This document shows positions 8,704 to 16,723 of a stretch of 64,000 nucleotides of DNA, in pieces. Origin of the DNA: GCA-2724215 sp015660315 (GTDB lineage: Bacteria > Latescibacterota > UBA2968 > UBA8231); assembly GCA_029941315.1 (NCBI GenBank), contig JAPYQE010000005.1, positions 1 through 64,000 of the forward strand, read 5' to 3'. The notes below the pieces were generated by a model that saw nothing but the letters and a program-made list of their open reading frames with translations, ran no database searches and had not been told where the DNA came from. Both the position numbers and the translations under genes were made by a program. Each line of letters opens with the position of its first letter. Within the stretch, counting starts at the first letter, position 1.

Positions 8704-10080
8704 ATGCCCGCTTCCAGACGCCAGTTCCTCAAAAGTGCCGCCGCCATTTCCCTCGGTTTCTCCGGTCTGTACCACCATATTGCCTGGGCCGCCCCGAGCA
8801 ATCCCGAAGACCGCTTCGGACAGCTTATAACCGACCCCAAGGGCATCCTTGATCTACCCGAGGGGTTCAGTTATAAAATCATCTCAACCGTCGGCGACCC
8901 CATGGACGACGGGCTGAGTGTACCGGGCAACGCCGACGGCATGGCCGCTTTTCCCGGTCCCGAGGGGCGCGTCATTCTGATCCGCAACCACGAGTTGGGC
9001 CCCACAGCAAAGGCTGCGGGCGCCTTCGGCGAAAACAACGAATGGTTGCACATGATCCACAAATCGGATGTATACGACTGGGGACACGGCAAAACCCCGG
9101 GGCTCGGCGGTACCAGCACCCTAGTCTACGATATGCAAAGAGGCGTGGTCGAAAAAGAGTTTTTGAGTTTGGCCGGCACCACGGTCAACTGCGCCGGGGG
9201 ACCGACGCCTTGGCATAGCTGGATCACCTGCGAAGAGAACACAGCACAGATCGACCAAGTCCACCAAAAAGACCACGGCTACAACTTCGAGGTCCCCGCG
9301 TCGAGCGAGATCGGCCGCGCCGCACCCGTGCCGCTTAAGGCAATGGGGCGCTTCAAGCACGAGGCCGTCGCTGTCGACCCCCGCACCGGCATCGTCTACG
9401 AGACCGAAGACCAGGGCGATAGCCTGATTTATCGATTTATTCCTGCCGTGCCGGGAAAATTGGCTGAGGGCGGACGCTTGCAAGCCCTCGCCATCATCGA
9501 TCAGCCTAGCCTCGATACACGCAATTGGGAAGAGACACTGGTCTCACCGGGCCAACAACTGGCCGCGCGTTGGATCGACATGGACGAGGTCGATTCGCCC
9601 AACGAGGACCTGCGCTACCGCGGCTTCGAGCGCGGCGCGACACGTTTTGCCCGCGGCGAGGGCATGTGGTACGGCCACGATTCGATCTACTTCGCCTGCA
9701 CCAGCGGCGGGTCCCTGAAAAAGGGGCAGATCTTCCGCTACCAGCCCAGCCCCCATGAAGGAACGGCCGACGAGCACAAGGCTCCGGGTACTTTAGAGCT
9801 CTTTATCGAGCCCAACGACGGCGACCTCGTCGACAACGCCGATAACCTCACCGTCTCGCCCTTCGGCGATCTCATCCTCTGCGAGGACGGCGGCGGCGGC
9901 AACAACCTGGTGGGCGTGACGCCCGAGGGCCAGCTCTACCGCTTCGCGCACAATGCCATGAACACCTCTGAGTTCGCCGGAGTGACCTTCTCGCCCGATG
10001 GCCAAGTGCTCTTTGTCAATATCCAGCACCCCGGCAATACCTTCGCCATCTACGGTCCCTGGGACCAACACCGTAGCTAG
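8704..10080 (+). CDS. PhoX-like (DUF839) phosphatase, Tat-exported
   Basis: A 458-residue protein starting with a twin-arginine signal (SRRQFLKSAAAISLGFSG, cleavage near AWA). The body matches the PhoX/DUF839 beta-propeller: NHELGPT, GGTSTLVYD, NCAGGPTPWHSWITCEE, GRFKHEAVAVDPRTG, YETEDQGDSLIYRF, and a C-terminal GVTFSPDGQVLFVNIQHPG. PhoX enzymes are periplasmic, calcium/iron-dependent alkaline phosphatases that release phosphate from organic monoesters, so a role in phosphorus scavenging is likely. A TTGACA element at 8624-8629 might be a -35 box, but the -10 is poor. The 3' end overlaps the Nudix reading frame. Confidence 0.85.
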   Translation: MPASRRQFLKSAAAISLGFSGLYHHIAWAAPSNPEDRFGQLITDPKGILDLPEGFSYKIISTVGDPMDDGLSVPGNADGMAAFPGPEGRVILIRNHELGPTAKAAGAFGENNEWLHMIHKSDVYDWGHGKTPGLGGTSTLVYDMQRGVVEKEFLSLAGTTVNCAGGPTPWHSWITCEENTAQIDQVHQKDHGYNFEVPASSEIGRAAPVPLKAMGRFKHEAVAVDPRTGIVYETEDQGDSLIYRFIPAVPGKLAEGGRLQALAIIDQPSLDTRNWEETLVSPGQQLAARWIDMDEVDSPNEDLRYRGFERGATRFARGEGMWYGHDSIYFACTSGGSLKKGQIFRYQPSPHEGTADEHKAPGTLELFIEPNDGDLVDNADNLTVSPFGDLILCEDGGGGNNLVGVTPEGQLYRFAHNAMNTSEFAGVTFSPDGQVLFVNIQHPGNTFAIYGPWDQHRS

Positions 10081-10600
10081 ACGACACGACGACCCCGCAT
10101 GGCTCGATTGGGCGCGGCGCTTGCAAGCCGCCGCGCAAAGCGGGCTGGCCTTTACGCAAAATCCATTTGAAGTAGAGCGCTACGAGGAGATCCGCCGCAT
10201 CGCCGCCGAGATGATGGCGGCGGGCGCAGACGGGCAGGTCGAAAAGGTCGAGGGGCTCTTCACCGACAAGGAGGGCTACGCCACGCCGCAGATCGACGTG
10301 CGCGGCATGGTTTTCGATGCGGAGGACCGCATCCTGTTGGTCAAGGAACGCAGCGACGGCAAGTGGGCGCCGCCCGGCGGTTTCGCCGACGTCGGCGTTT
10401 CGCTCGGAGAAAACGTCGTCAAAGAAATACGCGAAGAATCGGGCTACGAGACGCGGGCGGTGCGGCGGCTGGCCACTGAGCTTGACATAGTCGGCGATCC
10501 GCCGCGCATTGCATTTGAAATATACATGGTAGACCGGGTCGCAGCGCACCAGCGTCACAAAGAGCTTGCAAGCGGTCTTGGTGGTCTGCCCGCTGCATAG
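9998..10600 (+). CDS. Nudix hydrolase with N-terminal Nudix_N domain, chimeric 3' end
   Basis: Residues from about WLDWARRLQAAAQSGLAFTQ to EKVEGLFTDKEGY form the helical N-terminal domain seen in Nudix hydrolases of the ADP-ribose/nucleoside-diphosphate type. The Nudix fold follows (DVRGMVFDAEDRILLVKERS, KWAPPGGFADVGVS). The Nudix box reads GGFADVGVSLGENVVKEIRE then ESGY; the first Glu of the G-x5-E element is Val. After RAVRRLA (about 10475) the expected C-terminal beta strands are missing. The ORF instead runs antisense through a glutathione-transferase relic to a chance stop at 10600. No good start lies after the PhoX stop, so the ATG 9998 start, inside phoX, is uncertain. Probably a truncated and possibly inactive gene. 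Confidence 0.65.
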   Translation: MAKCSLSISSTPAIPSPSTVPGTNTVARRHDDPAWLDWARRLQAAAQSGLAFTQNPFEVERYEEIRRIAAEMMAAGADGQVEKVEGLFTDKEGYATPQIDVRGMVFDAEDRILLVKERSDGKWAPPGGFADVGVSLGENVVKEIREESGYETRAVRRLATELDIVGDPPRIAFEIYMVDRVAAHQRHKELASGLGGLPAA

Positions 10601-10745
10601 ATAGCGACGTGTCGCCCAATGCTAGTCCAATAGATCCAACGCCGCGAACAATCCATTCACCGCCTGCTCGTAGGCCCGCTGCGTATCGGCAAAACCCGCA
10701 CGGTAGACACCATTGTTGATATTGAGATAGATCAGATTTGACAAT
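10478..10745 (-). pseudogene. relic of glutathionyl-hydroquinone reductase (ECM4/YqjG-type GST)
   Basis: Read leftward from about 10735, one frame gives INNGVYRAGFADTQRAYEQA, then LFAALDLLD, a TAG stop (10622-10624), ATRRYLCSG, and KLFVTLVRCDPVYHVYFKCN followed by RRIADY. These are the consecutive conserved blocks of the C-terminal helical domain of ECM4/YqjG-type transferases (NNGVYKAGFA, RYL, TLIRFD, HFKCN, RRIADYPNL). The N-terminal thioredoxin domain with its catalytic Cys and the extreme C-terminus are absent, and a stop interrupts the frame. It is a dead fragment lodged against the Nudix gene. Confidence 0.75.
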
Positions 10746-10799
10746 GCTCCACTCTTCTCCTATCATCCCCGACCAAATTCCCGCGCAACAGGAGTAGCC

Positions 10800-12137
10800 A
10801 TGTCGAGCACAAATAAAAACGTCCTATTCCTCATCGCCGACGATTGGTCTCGGTTAGCCGCCTGCTACGGCAATGAGGCCGTCAAAACCCCGCGCATCGA
10901 CGCCTTTGCCCGCGACGGGATCGTCTTCGACAACGCCTTCTGCACTTCACCTTCGTGCGCCGTTAGCCGCGCCTGTATTCTCACCGGCCAGCACAGCCAC
11001 ACGCACGGTCAATACGGCCACTGTCACGGCTTCCAGGGTTTTTCGACGCACGCGCATATGAACTCGACGCCGCACAGTCTGCGCTCCGCCGGCTTCGCCA
11101 CCGCCTGCATCGGCAAAAAACACGTCGAACCGACTAGCGTCTACCCCTTCGAATACGAGCCCAACGTCAACTCGCGCAGTCCCGCCGAATTAGCCCAAGC
11201 AGCCCGCACCTTCCTCAACAACAACACCGACCGCCCCTTCTACCTGCATGTCGGCTTCTCCGACCCGCACCGCGCCGACCGCGGTTTCGCCAACGACAAA
11301 ACGTGGCCGGGTGTAACCGAGGTCTCCTACCGCCCCGAAGATATCATCGTGCCCGACTTCTTACCCGACATCCCGGAAGTCCGCGCCGACCTCGCTGACT
11401 ACTATCAGGCCGTCTCACGTTTCGATCACGGCATCGGCCTGCTGCTCGACGTGCTCGACGAATCGGGCCGCGCCGATGAAACTCTAGTCATCGTCACTAC
11501 CGACCATGCCATGCCCTTCCCCGGCGCCAAGGCCTCCTTCTTTGACAGCGGCCACCACTGCCCTTTTATCCTGCGCACACCCGATCTCGAAACACGCGGC
11601 GTCCACCACCAGGCGCTTATCAACTGGACCAATATCCGCCCCACCATCCACGATTGGACCAATGTGCCCGCCCCCGAAGACTTGCCCGAACGCTCATTAC
11701 TGCCCATCCTCGCCGAGCCTGAAATCGCCGGCTGGGACGAGACTTATTTTTCACATTGTTTTCACGAGGTCGTCGACTACAACCCCTACCGAGTTCTGCG
11801 CGGTCGCCGCTACAAATTCGTCCGCAATATTGCCTCGGGTCATCAATCGCCCCTGCCCACCGACCTCTTCCGCTCGGTCAGTTGGACGGCGGTGCGCGAG
11901 CAAAACGTCAAAAAAATGGGCCTGCGCGAGACCCCGCGCGTGCTTAAACGCGAGCCCGAAGAATTCTACGATATAGAAGTCGACCCAATGGAAACCACCA
12001 ATCTGATCGGCAACCCGGACCTAGCTGAAATAGAATCAGCCATGCGTGAAAAACTACTAACCTTCCGACGGGAGACTAAAGATCCGTGGTTGGAAGTAGA
12101 TTTTCAGGAGGGTCGCATAGACGACCCCTCCCTATAA
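10800..12137 (+). CDS. type I sulfatase (alkaline-phosphatase superfamily)
   Basis: A 445-residue enzyme expected to hydrolyse sulfate esters, probably on carbohydrates. The metal site starts with NVLFLIADDW (two Asp) and continues with VTTDHAMPFPGAK. The active-site segment is SPSCAVSRACILTGQ: Cys is in the position converted to formylglycine, but the usual Pro two residues later is Val (CAVSR instead of CxPSR). The C-terminal region EFYDIEVDPMETTNLIGNP is typical for bacterial sulfatases. No signal peptide is seen, so it may act in the cytoplasm on imported sulfated material. GGAG five bases before the ATG supports the start. The next gene is about 160 nt downstream. Confidence 0.92.
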   Translation: MSSTNKNVLFLIADDWSRLAACYGNEAVKTPRIDAFARDGIVFDNAFCTSPSCAVSRACILTGQHSHTHGQYGHCHGFQGFSTHAHMNSTPHSLRSAGFATACIGKKHVEPTSVYPFEYEPNVNSRSPAELAQAARTFLNNNTDRPFYLHVGFSDPHRADRGFANDKTWPGVTEVSYRPEDIIVPDFLPDIPEVRADLADYYQAVSRFDHGIGLLLDVLDESGRADETLVIVTTDHAMPFPGAKASFFDSGHHCPFILRTPDLETRGVHHQALINWTNIRPTIHDWTNVPAPEDLPERSLLPILAEPEIAGWDETYFSHCFHEVVDYNPYRVLRGRRYKFVRNIASGHQSPLPTDLFRSVSWTAVREQNVKKMGLRETPRVLKREPEEFYDIEVDPMETTNLIGNPDLAEIESAMREKLLTFRRETKDPWLEVDFQEGRIDDPSL

Positions 12138-12299
12138 AAGACAAAGAGCACAATCCCCGACGGCCGCCCTCCCAACTGTAGAACTAACGCAACACCCTTG
12201 TTTCGTAGAGGCAACACCCGACGCGCTGGACATAGTCGGTTCTTCCTATAGATTAGATGAACGCGATCTCCTGGCACGCATTTAGCAAGCAGTACGAAC

Positions 12300-12689
12300 A
12301 TGGACGAAGCACAATACCAAAAAGGCGTCGAACAATTCGCGCAGATGGTCGGCCGCGAAAAAATAGACGCCCTACGCGAAAAATTCCAAGCGCTTTCGCC
12401 CGACTTTGAACGCCTGGTCATGGGCACCATCGGCGGCGAAGTCTGGAATCGCCCCGGCCTCGATCTGCGCACCCGCAGCCTCTGCAGCATCGCCGTACTC
12501 GCCGGCTTGGGCCGCATCAACGCGCTCGAGCTCAATATCCGCATGGCTCTCAATAACGGCGCCAGCAGGGAAGAAATCGTCGAGACCTTCTTCCAGGTCG
12601 CCGTCTACGCCGGCTTCGCCGCCGCCTGGGACGGACTGACCCGGGCCGATGAGGTCTTTCGCGCCATCGACGCGGAGCAAAACGCATGA
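12300..12689 (+). CDS. carboxymuconolactone decarboxylase family protein (PcaC-like)
   Basis: 129 residues, the normal length for the single-domain family. The core reads RTRSLCSIAVLAGLGRINAL, then LNNGASREEIVETFFQVAVY and AGFAAAWDGL, close to gamma-carboxymuconolactone decarboxylase (PcaC), which acts in the protocatechuate branch of aromatic breakdown. There is no CxxC pair, so it is not an AhpD-type peroxidase. Many family members outside pca operons act on unknown substrates, and no other pca gene is in view. The gene ends 4 nt inside the next broken ORF. Confidence 0.82.
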   Translation: MDEAQYQKGVEQFAQMVGREKIDALREKFQALSPDFERLVMGTIGGEVWNRPGLDLRTRSLCSIAVLAGLGRINALELNIRMALNNGASREEIVETFFQVAVYAGFAAAWDGLTRADEVFRAIDAEQNA

Positions 12690-13080
12690 AGCATAAGTCA
12701 AAGGCAAAACAAAACATGCGTCTGAGGACAATCGGCACCGCGCACGTCTCCGGTCTCTGCATCGGTGGCAATCCCTGCTCCGATTTTTCGCACCAAGGTC
12801 CGGAGCGCAACCAGGAAATGCTCGACTACCACACGCCCGAGCGCATCCACGAGGTCCTGCGCACCGCCGGAGACCAGGCATCAACACCTTCTTCGGCCGC
12901 AGGATCGAGCACATCTTTTCGATCCTGCGCGACGCTTGGTCCAGCGGCGGCAAAATCCAGTGGTTCGCCCAGGCCTGCATCGAACGCGGCGTCCCGGACG
13001 CCTGGCGCAAGGACGACCCGGACATGATCGCGCAGAATGTGCGTTTCTGCGACGAATACGTCGACGCGGTACCGGCCTAG
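12686..13080 (+). pseudogene. broken member of an uncharacterised TIM-barrel-like family
   Basis: An ATG at 12686 overlaps the preceding stop and gives TIGTAHVSGLCIGGNPCSDF and DYHTPERIHEVLRTAG. Sense then continues in another frame from about 12880: INTFFGRRIEHIFSILRDAW, GGKIQWFAQACIERG, NVRFCDEYVDA, stop at 13078. The two halves clearly belong together (N-terminal beta strand with GG-N-P, then helix and strand as in aldo/keto-reductase-like barrels), but a frameshift separates them. The total of about 130 residues is far too short for such a barrel, so there is also a large deletion. Recognition of the family is from memory and is uncertain. Confidence 0.5.
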
Positions 13081-13091
13081 GAAATGGCATA

Positions 13092-15017
13092 GTGAGCCAA
13101 AGCCAAACCATAGACCCCGCCTCCGGTGCAGAAGTCCTGCTGGCGAAACCCGATCTCGACGAAGCACTGGCAAAATTAGGTTTTAACAGCTTCCTTCCCG
13201 GACAGCGCGAGGCCGTCGAAACCCTGCTCGATACCGGCCGCCTATTGCTGGTCGCGCCCACCGGCGGCGGCAAGAGCCTGACCTACCAACTACCCGCCGC
13301 CCTACTGCCCGGTACCACCTTAGTCGTTTCCCCGCTGATCGCCCTGATGCACGACCAGGTCCAGGCCCTCGAAAAACGCGGGCTCGCCGCTACTTACTTG
13401 GCCTCGACCCTCGACGGCGACGAGCTACGCCGACGCATGCAAGGCATTGCCAATGGCGACTACAAGTTGGTCTACGCCGCACCCGAACGCTTGTCCTATC
13501 CCGGTTTTCGTTCGCTCTTGCGCGAAATCAATTGCCCCTTGGTCGCCGTCGATGAAGCCCATTGCATTAGCGAATGGGGCCACGACTTCCGACCCGAGTA
13601 TTTGCAAATAGGCGACCTCGTCCGCAGCCTGCCCGACGCTAGGCTGCTCGCCTGCACCGCGACGGCGACGCCAGTAGTCCGCGACGAAATTCTCGAGCGC
13701 CTGGGTCTCTCATCCGACACCCCACAACTCCTGCGCGGCTTCGCCCGGCCCAACCTAGCGCTCAGAGTCGCCGAAATCAACGGCGCCGCTGAGCGCCGCC
13801 AGCGCATCGACACCCTGCTGGCCGAAGCCCTCGGCGCTCCGGACCAAAAACCCGGCACCGCCATCGTCTACGCACCCACCCGCAAAATCACCGAAGAAGA
13901 AGCCGCCCGGCTGCAGGGCGCCGGTTGGCGCGCGGCGGCCTACCACGCCGGCATGGCGGGCAGCGACCGCGACGAAGTCCTACGCGAATTTATAAACGAC
14001 GAATTGCAAGTAGTTGTTGCCACCAACGCCTTCGGCATGGGCATCGATCGCGCCGATGTGCGCGCCATCGCCCACCTGGCCCCGCCCAGTTCGGTCGAAG
14101 CCTATTACCAGGAGGTCGGCCGCGCCGGCCGCGACGGCGAAGACGCCTACTGCATGTTATTGGTCTCGCCCGGCGATATGGCACTGCGCCGCCGCCTGAT
14201 TGAAGGCGACTCCGACGGTCGCACCACCGAACAGACCGTGGTACAACACAAGTGGAACCTCTTTTTAGAGCTGATGCGCTGGTGCGAGGGGGGATCTTGC
14301 CGTCACGACGCGATCCTGCGCTACTTCGGCGACGAGGAGGAAACCCTGTCGGGCTGCGGCCGTTGCGACGTCTGCCGCGAACTCTCCGGCGGCGAGGCTT
14401 CAGACGACGAAGAAACCTCGACCATCGTGCGCAAAGCCCTCTGCGCCATCGCGCGTTTGCACGGCCGCTACGGCATACAGATGGCGGCCAAGCTGTTGCG
14501 CGGGACCGAGGACGTGCGCCTGTTGCGTGACGGTCTCGACCAAACCCCAACCTTTGGCTCACTCAAGGAACATTCGGAAAAGTGGCTTATGCAGCTCTTG
14601 CGACGCATGGTCACCGCCGGCTGGGTCGACTTCTTCGGCGGCGAGCGACCGGTCGTCATCCTCACCGAGGAAGGGCGCCAGGTCATCCACGCCGAGCGCC
14701 CCGCACGCCTCTTGATGCCACCGATGAATACACCTGAATTCCGCGCCAAGCGAACCCGTCGCACAACCCTGGACCCGCGGGAGGGTTTTGACGAGCGAGC
14801 ACAAGAGCTTTTCGAGGCACTGCGCCACCACCGTATGGAACTGGCCCGCAAGGAAAACGTACCGCCCTATGTCGTCGCTAGCGACCGCACCTTGCGAGAC
14901 ATTGCCCTGATGCGGCCGGACAACCTCGAAGAGCTCAAGCTCGCGCACGGCATCGGCCCGGCCAAGGCCGAAAAATACGGCGACGGTCTGCTGGCCATCG
15001 TGCGCCAAACCGCTTGA
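13092..15017 (+). CDS. recQ: ATP-dependent DNA helicase RecQ
   Basis: A 641-residue 3'-5' superfamily 2 helicase. Motif I is APTGGGKSLTYQLPA, motif II VDEAHCISEWGHDFRPEY, motif III ACTATATP. Motifs V/VI are VVATNAFGMGIDRADVRAI and YYQEVGRAGRDG. The RQC zinc site is visible as GSCRHD and GCGRCDVC, followed by a winged helix and a C-terminal HRDC domain (FEALRHHRMELARKENVPPY onward). The frame is open to 12765, but that part is shadow of the upstream relic. GTG 13092, just after the relic's last stop, gives VSQSQTIDPASG and is taken as start. Confidence 0.95.
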   Translation: MSQSQTIDPASGAEVLLAKPDLDEALAKLGFNSFLPGQREAVETLLDTGRLLLVAPTGGGKSLTYQLPAALLPGTTLVVSPLIALMHDQVQALEKRGLAATYLASTLDGDELRRRMQGIANGDYKLVYAAPERLSYPGFRSLLREINCPLVAVDEAHCISEWGHDFRPEYLQIGDLVRSLPDARLLACTATATPVVRDEILERLGLSSDTPQLLRGFARPNLALRVAEINGAAERRQRIDTLLAEALGAPDQKPGTAIVYAPTRKITEEEAARLQGAGWRAAAYHAGMAGSDRDEVLREFINDELQVVVATNAFGMGIDRADVRAIAHLAPPSSVEAYYQEVGRAGRDGEDAYCMLLVSPGDMALRRRLIEGDSDGRTTEQTVVQHKWNLFLELMRWCEGGSCRHDAILRYFGDEEETLSGCGRCDVCRELSGGEASDDEETSTIVRKALCAIARLHGRYGIQMAAKLLRGTEDVRLLRDGLDQTPTFGSLKEHSEKWLMQLLRRMVTAGWVDFFGGERPVVILTEEGRQVIHAERPARLLMPPMNTPEFRAKRTRRTTLDPREGFDERAQELFEALRHHRMELARKENVPPYVVASDRTLRDIALMRPDNLEELKLAHGIGPAKAEKYGDGLLAIVRQTA

Positions 15018-15079
15018 GCTAGTTTTCCGCACCACCCCTTGCCATCTTCCTACGACCGAGTTTATTCGAGGAAAAGACT

Positions 15080-16051
15080 ATGCAAAAAATACGTTGGGGC
15101 ATCATCGGCTGCGGTGATGTCACTGAAAAAAAAAGCGGCCCAGCCTTCTACAAAATCGACGACTCCGAACTGGTAGCAGTCATGCGCCGTGACCCCGACA
15201 GGGCCCGCGACTACGCCGAGCGCCACAATGTGCCTAAGTGGTACGACCAGGCCGACTCGCTGATCGCCGACGCTAATGTCGACGCCGTCTATATCGCCAC
15301 CCCGCCCGATTCGCACGCCGATTACACTGCACAAGTCGCACGCGCCGGAAAGCCCGTCTACGTCGAAAAACCGATGGCCCGCAACCACGCCGAATGCCAG
15401 GACATGGTCGACGCATGCCAGGCCGCAAAAGTGCCCCTCTTCGTCGCCTATTATCGCCGCGCCCTGCCCGGTTTCCTCAAGGTCAAATCGCTGGTCGAAG
15501 AAGGCGCCATCGGCGCGGTCCGTTTCGTCTCGATCACCCTGTGCAATCCCGCGACCGAAGATCCCGACAACCCGCCTTGGCGCGTCATGCCGGAGGTCTC
15601 GGGCGGCGGCCACTTCTTCGACCTGGCCTCGCACCAGCTCGACTACCTCGACTATCTATTAGGCCCCATCGCCAGCGCATCGGGACACGCCCGCAACCAA
15701 GCTGGGCTCTACGCTGCCGAAGATGCCGTCGCCTCCAGCTTCGCCTTTGAATCGGGCGTACTCGGCAACGGCACCTGGTCCTTCGCCGCCGACCGGCGCC
15801 AAGACCGAATCGAACTGATCGGCGATAAGGGCCATATCGTCTTCTCCACCTTCGATTTCACACCCGTCGAGCTGACGAGGGCCACCGGGAGTGAGGCCTT
15901 TGATTATCCCGCCCCAGAACACGTGCAGCAACCCCTGGTACAAACCATCGTCAACGCCCTCTTAAACCGAGGCGAATGCCCCAGCACCGGCGCAAGCGCC
16001 GCCCGCACCAGCCGGATCATGGACCTGATCGTCCACGCTAATGTCGCCTGA
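15080..16051 (+). CDS. Gfo/Idh/MocA family NAD(P)-dependent oxidoreductase
   Basis: 323 residues. The N-terminal Rossmann fold starts RWGIIGCGDVTEKKSGPAF. The family motif with the catalytic Lys is GKPVYVEKPMARNHAEC near residue 95-110. The C-terminal beta-sheet domain binds the sugar; SGGGHFFDLASHQLDYLDYL contains the conserved HxxD-type His. Such enzymes oxidise or reduce hydroxyls of sugars, inositols or amino-sugar derivatives; the substrate here is unknown. GAGGA seven bases upstream of ATG 15080 is a good SD. The stop overlaps the start of the following SRPBCC gene by 11 nt, implying cotranscription. Confidence 0.92.
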   Translation: MQKIRWGIIGCGDVTEKKSGPAFYKIDDSELVAVMRRDPDRARDYAERHNVPKWYDQADSLIADANVDAVYIATPPDSHADYTAQVARAGKPVYVEKPMARNHAECQDMVDACQAAKVPLFVAYYRRALPGFLKVKSLVEEGAIGAVRFVSITLCNPATEDPDNPPWRVMPEVSGGGHFFDLASHQLDYLDYLLGPIASASGHARNQAGLYAAEDAVASSFAFESGVLGNGTWSFAADRRQDRIELIGDKGHIVFSTFDFTPVELTRATGSEAFDYPAPEHVQQPLVQTIVNALLNRGECPSTGASAARTSRIMDLIVHANVA

Positions 16052-16499
16052 ACCCCACATTTTCACCGCAACGATGACTCTACCGCTCGCACGCGAACAA
16101 GTATTCGCCTTCTTCGCCGACGCACAAAACCTCGAACGCATTACCCCACCGGAATTGGGCTTCCGCATCGCCAGCCCCACCCCCGTCGATATCGCCACAG
16201 GCACGCAAATCGACTATCACCTAAGCCTCTTCGGCCTGCCCTTCACCTGGCGTTCGCTGATCTCGCACTGGAATCCTCCGCACGCCTTCGTCGACGAACA
16301 GCTCAAAGGTCCCTACAGCCTCTAACACCATACCCACACCTTCGAGGCAACCGACAAAGGCACAGCAATCAGCGATCGCATGCTCTACCGCCTGCCGCTA
16401 TGGCCGCTGGGCGAAATCGCCCTGCCCCTGATCAAACTCCAGCTCAAACGCATTTTCTCCTACCGCCAAAAAGCGATCCACGCCCTCCTGCTCAGCTAA
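16041..16499 (+). pseudogene. SRPBCC (START-like) protein interrupted by an in-frame stop
   Basis: From ATG 16041 the frame reads MTLPLAREQVFAFFADAQNL, ERITPPELGFRIAS and GLPFTWRSLISHWNPPHAFV, a SRPBCC ligand-binding protein of the polyketide-cyclase-like type. At 16323-16325 a TAA follows GPYSL, exactly where relatives have Trp in a GPYxxWxHxHxF motif. The same frame then carries on with HHTHTFEATDKGTAISDRML and LKRIFSYRQKAIHALL to TAA 16499, giving the usual length of about 150 residues. So the gene is complete apart from one stop codon: a recent pseudogene or a sequencing error. Confidence 0.75.
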
Positions 16500-16723
16500 C
16501 ACAACTACTTGCGCCATTTGCAACCGACAATTTTGCAACAAAAGGTTGGGCAACGGGGAGAATTTTCGTATTAATAGAATGCGTAAAAACGTAGATACCC
16601 CGTCACATGGCGTTTTTGCGGATGATATTTTATAGATGTAATATTTGTCTGAGCTTATGACTGGTGCGCGAAATTCCACCCCCGTAGGCATTTCACCTAC
16701 TTTGCACCTAAAGGGAATTCTAC

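Noticed and set aside
12765..13091. N-terminal extension of RecQ
   Set aside because: The first 109 codons are Arg-rich shadow of the upstream relic; GTG 13092 gives the normal RecQ start.
16560..16723. Sigma-54 promoter for the ammonium transporter
   Set aside because: A GG and GC pair at 16609 and 16618 is 9 nt apart instead of the 12 needed; the imperfect stem CGTAAAAACG/CGTTTTTGCG alone does not support it.
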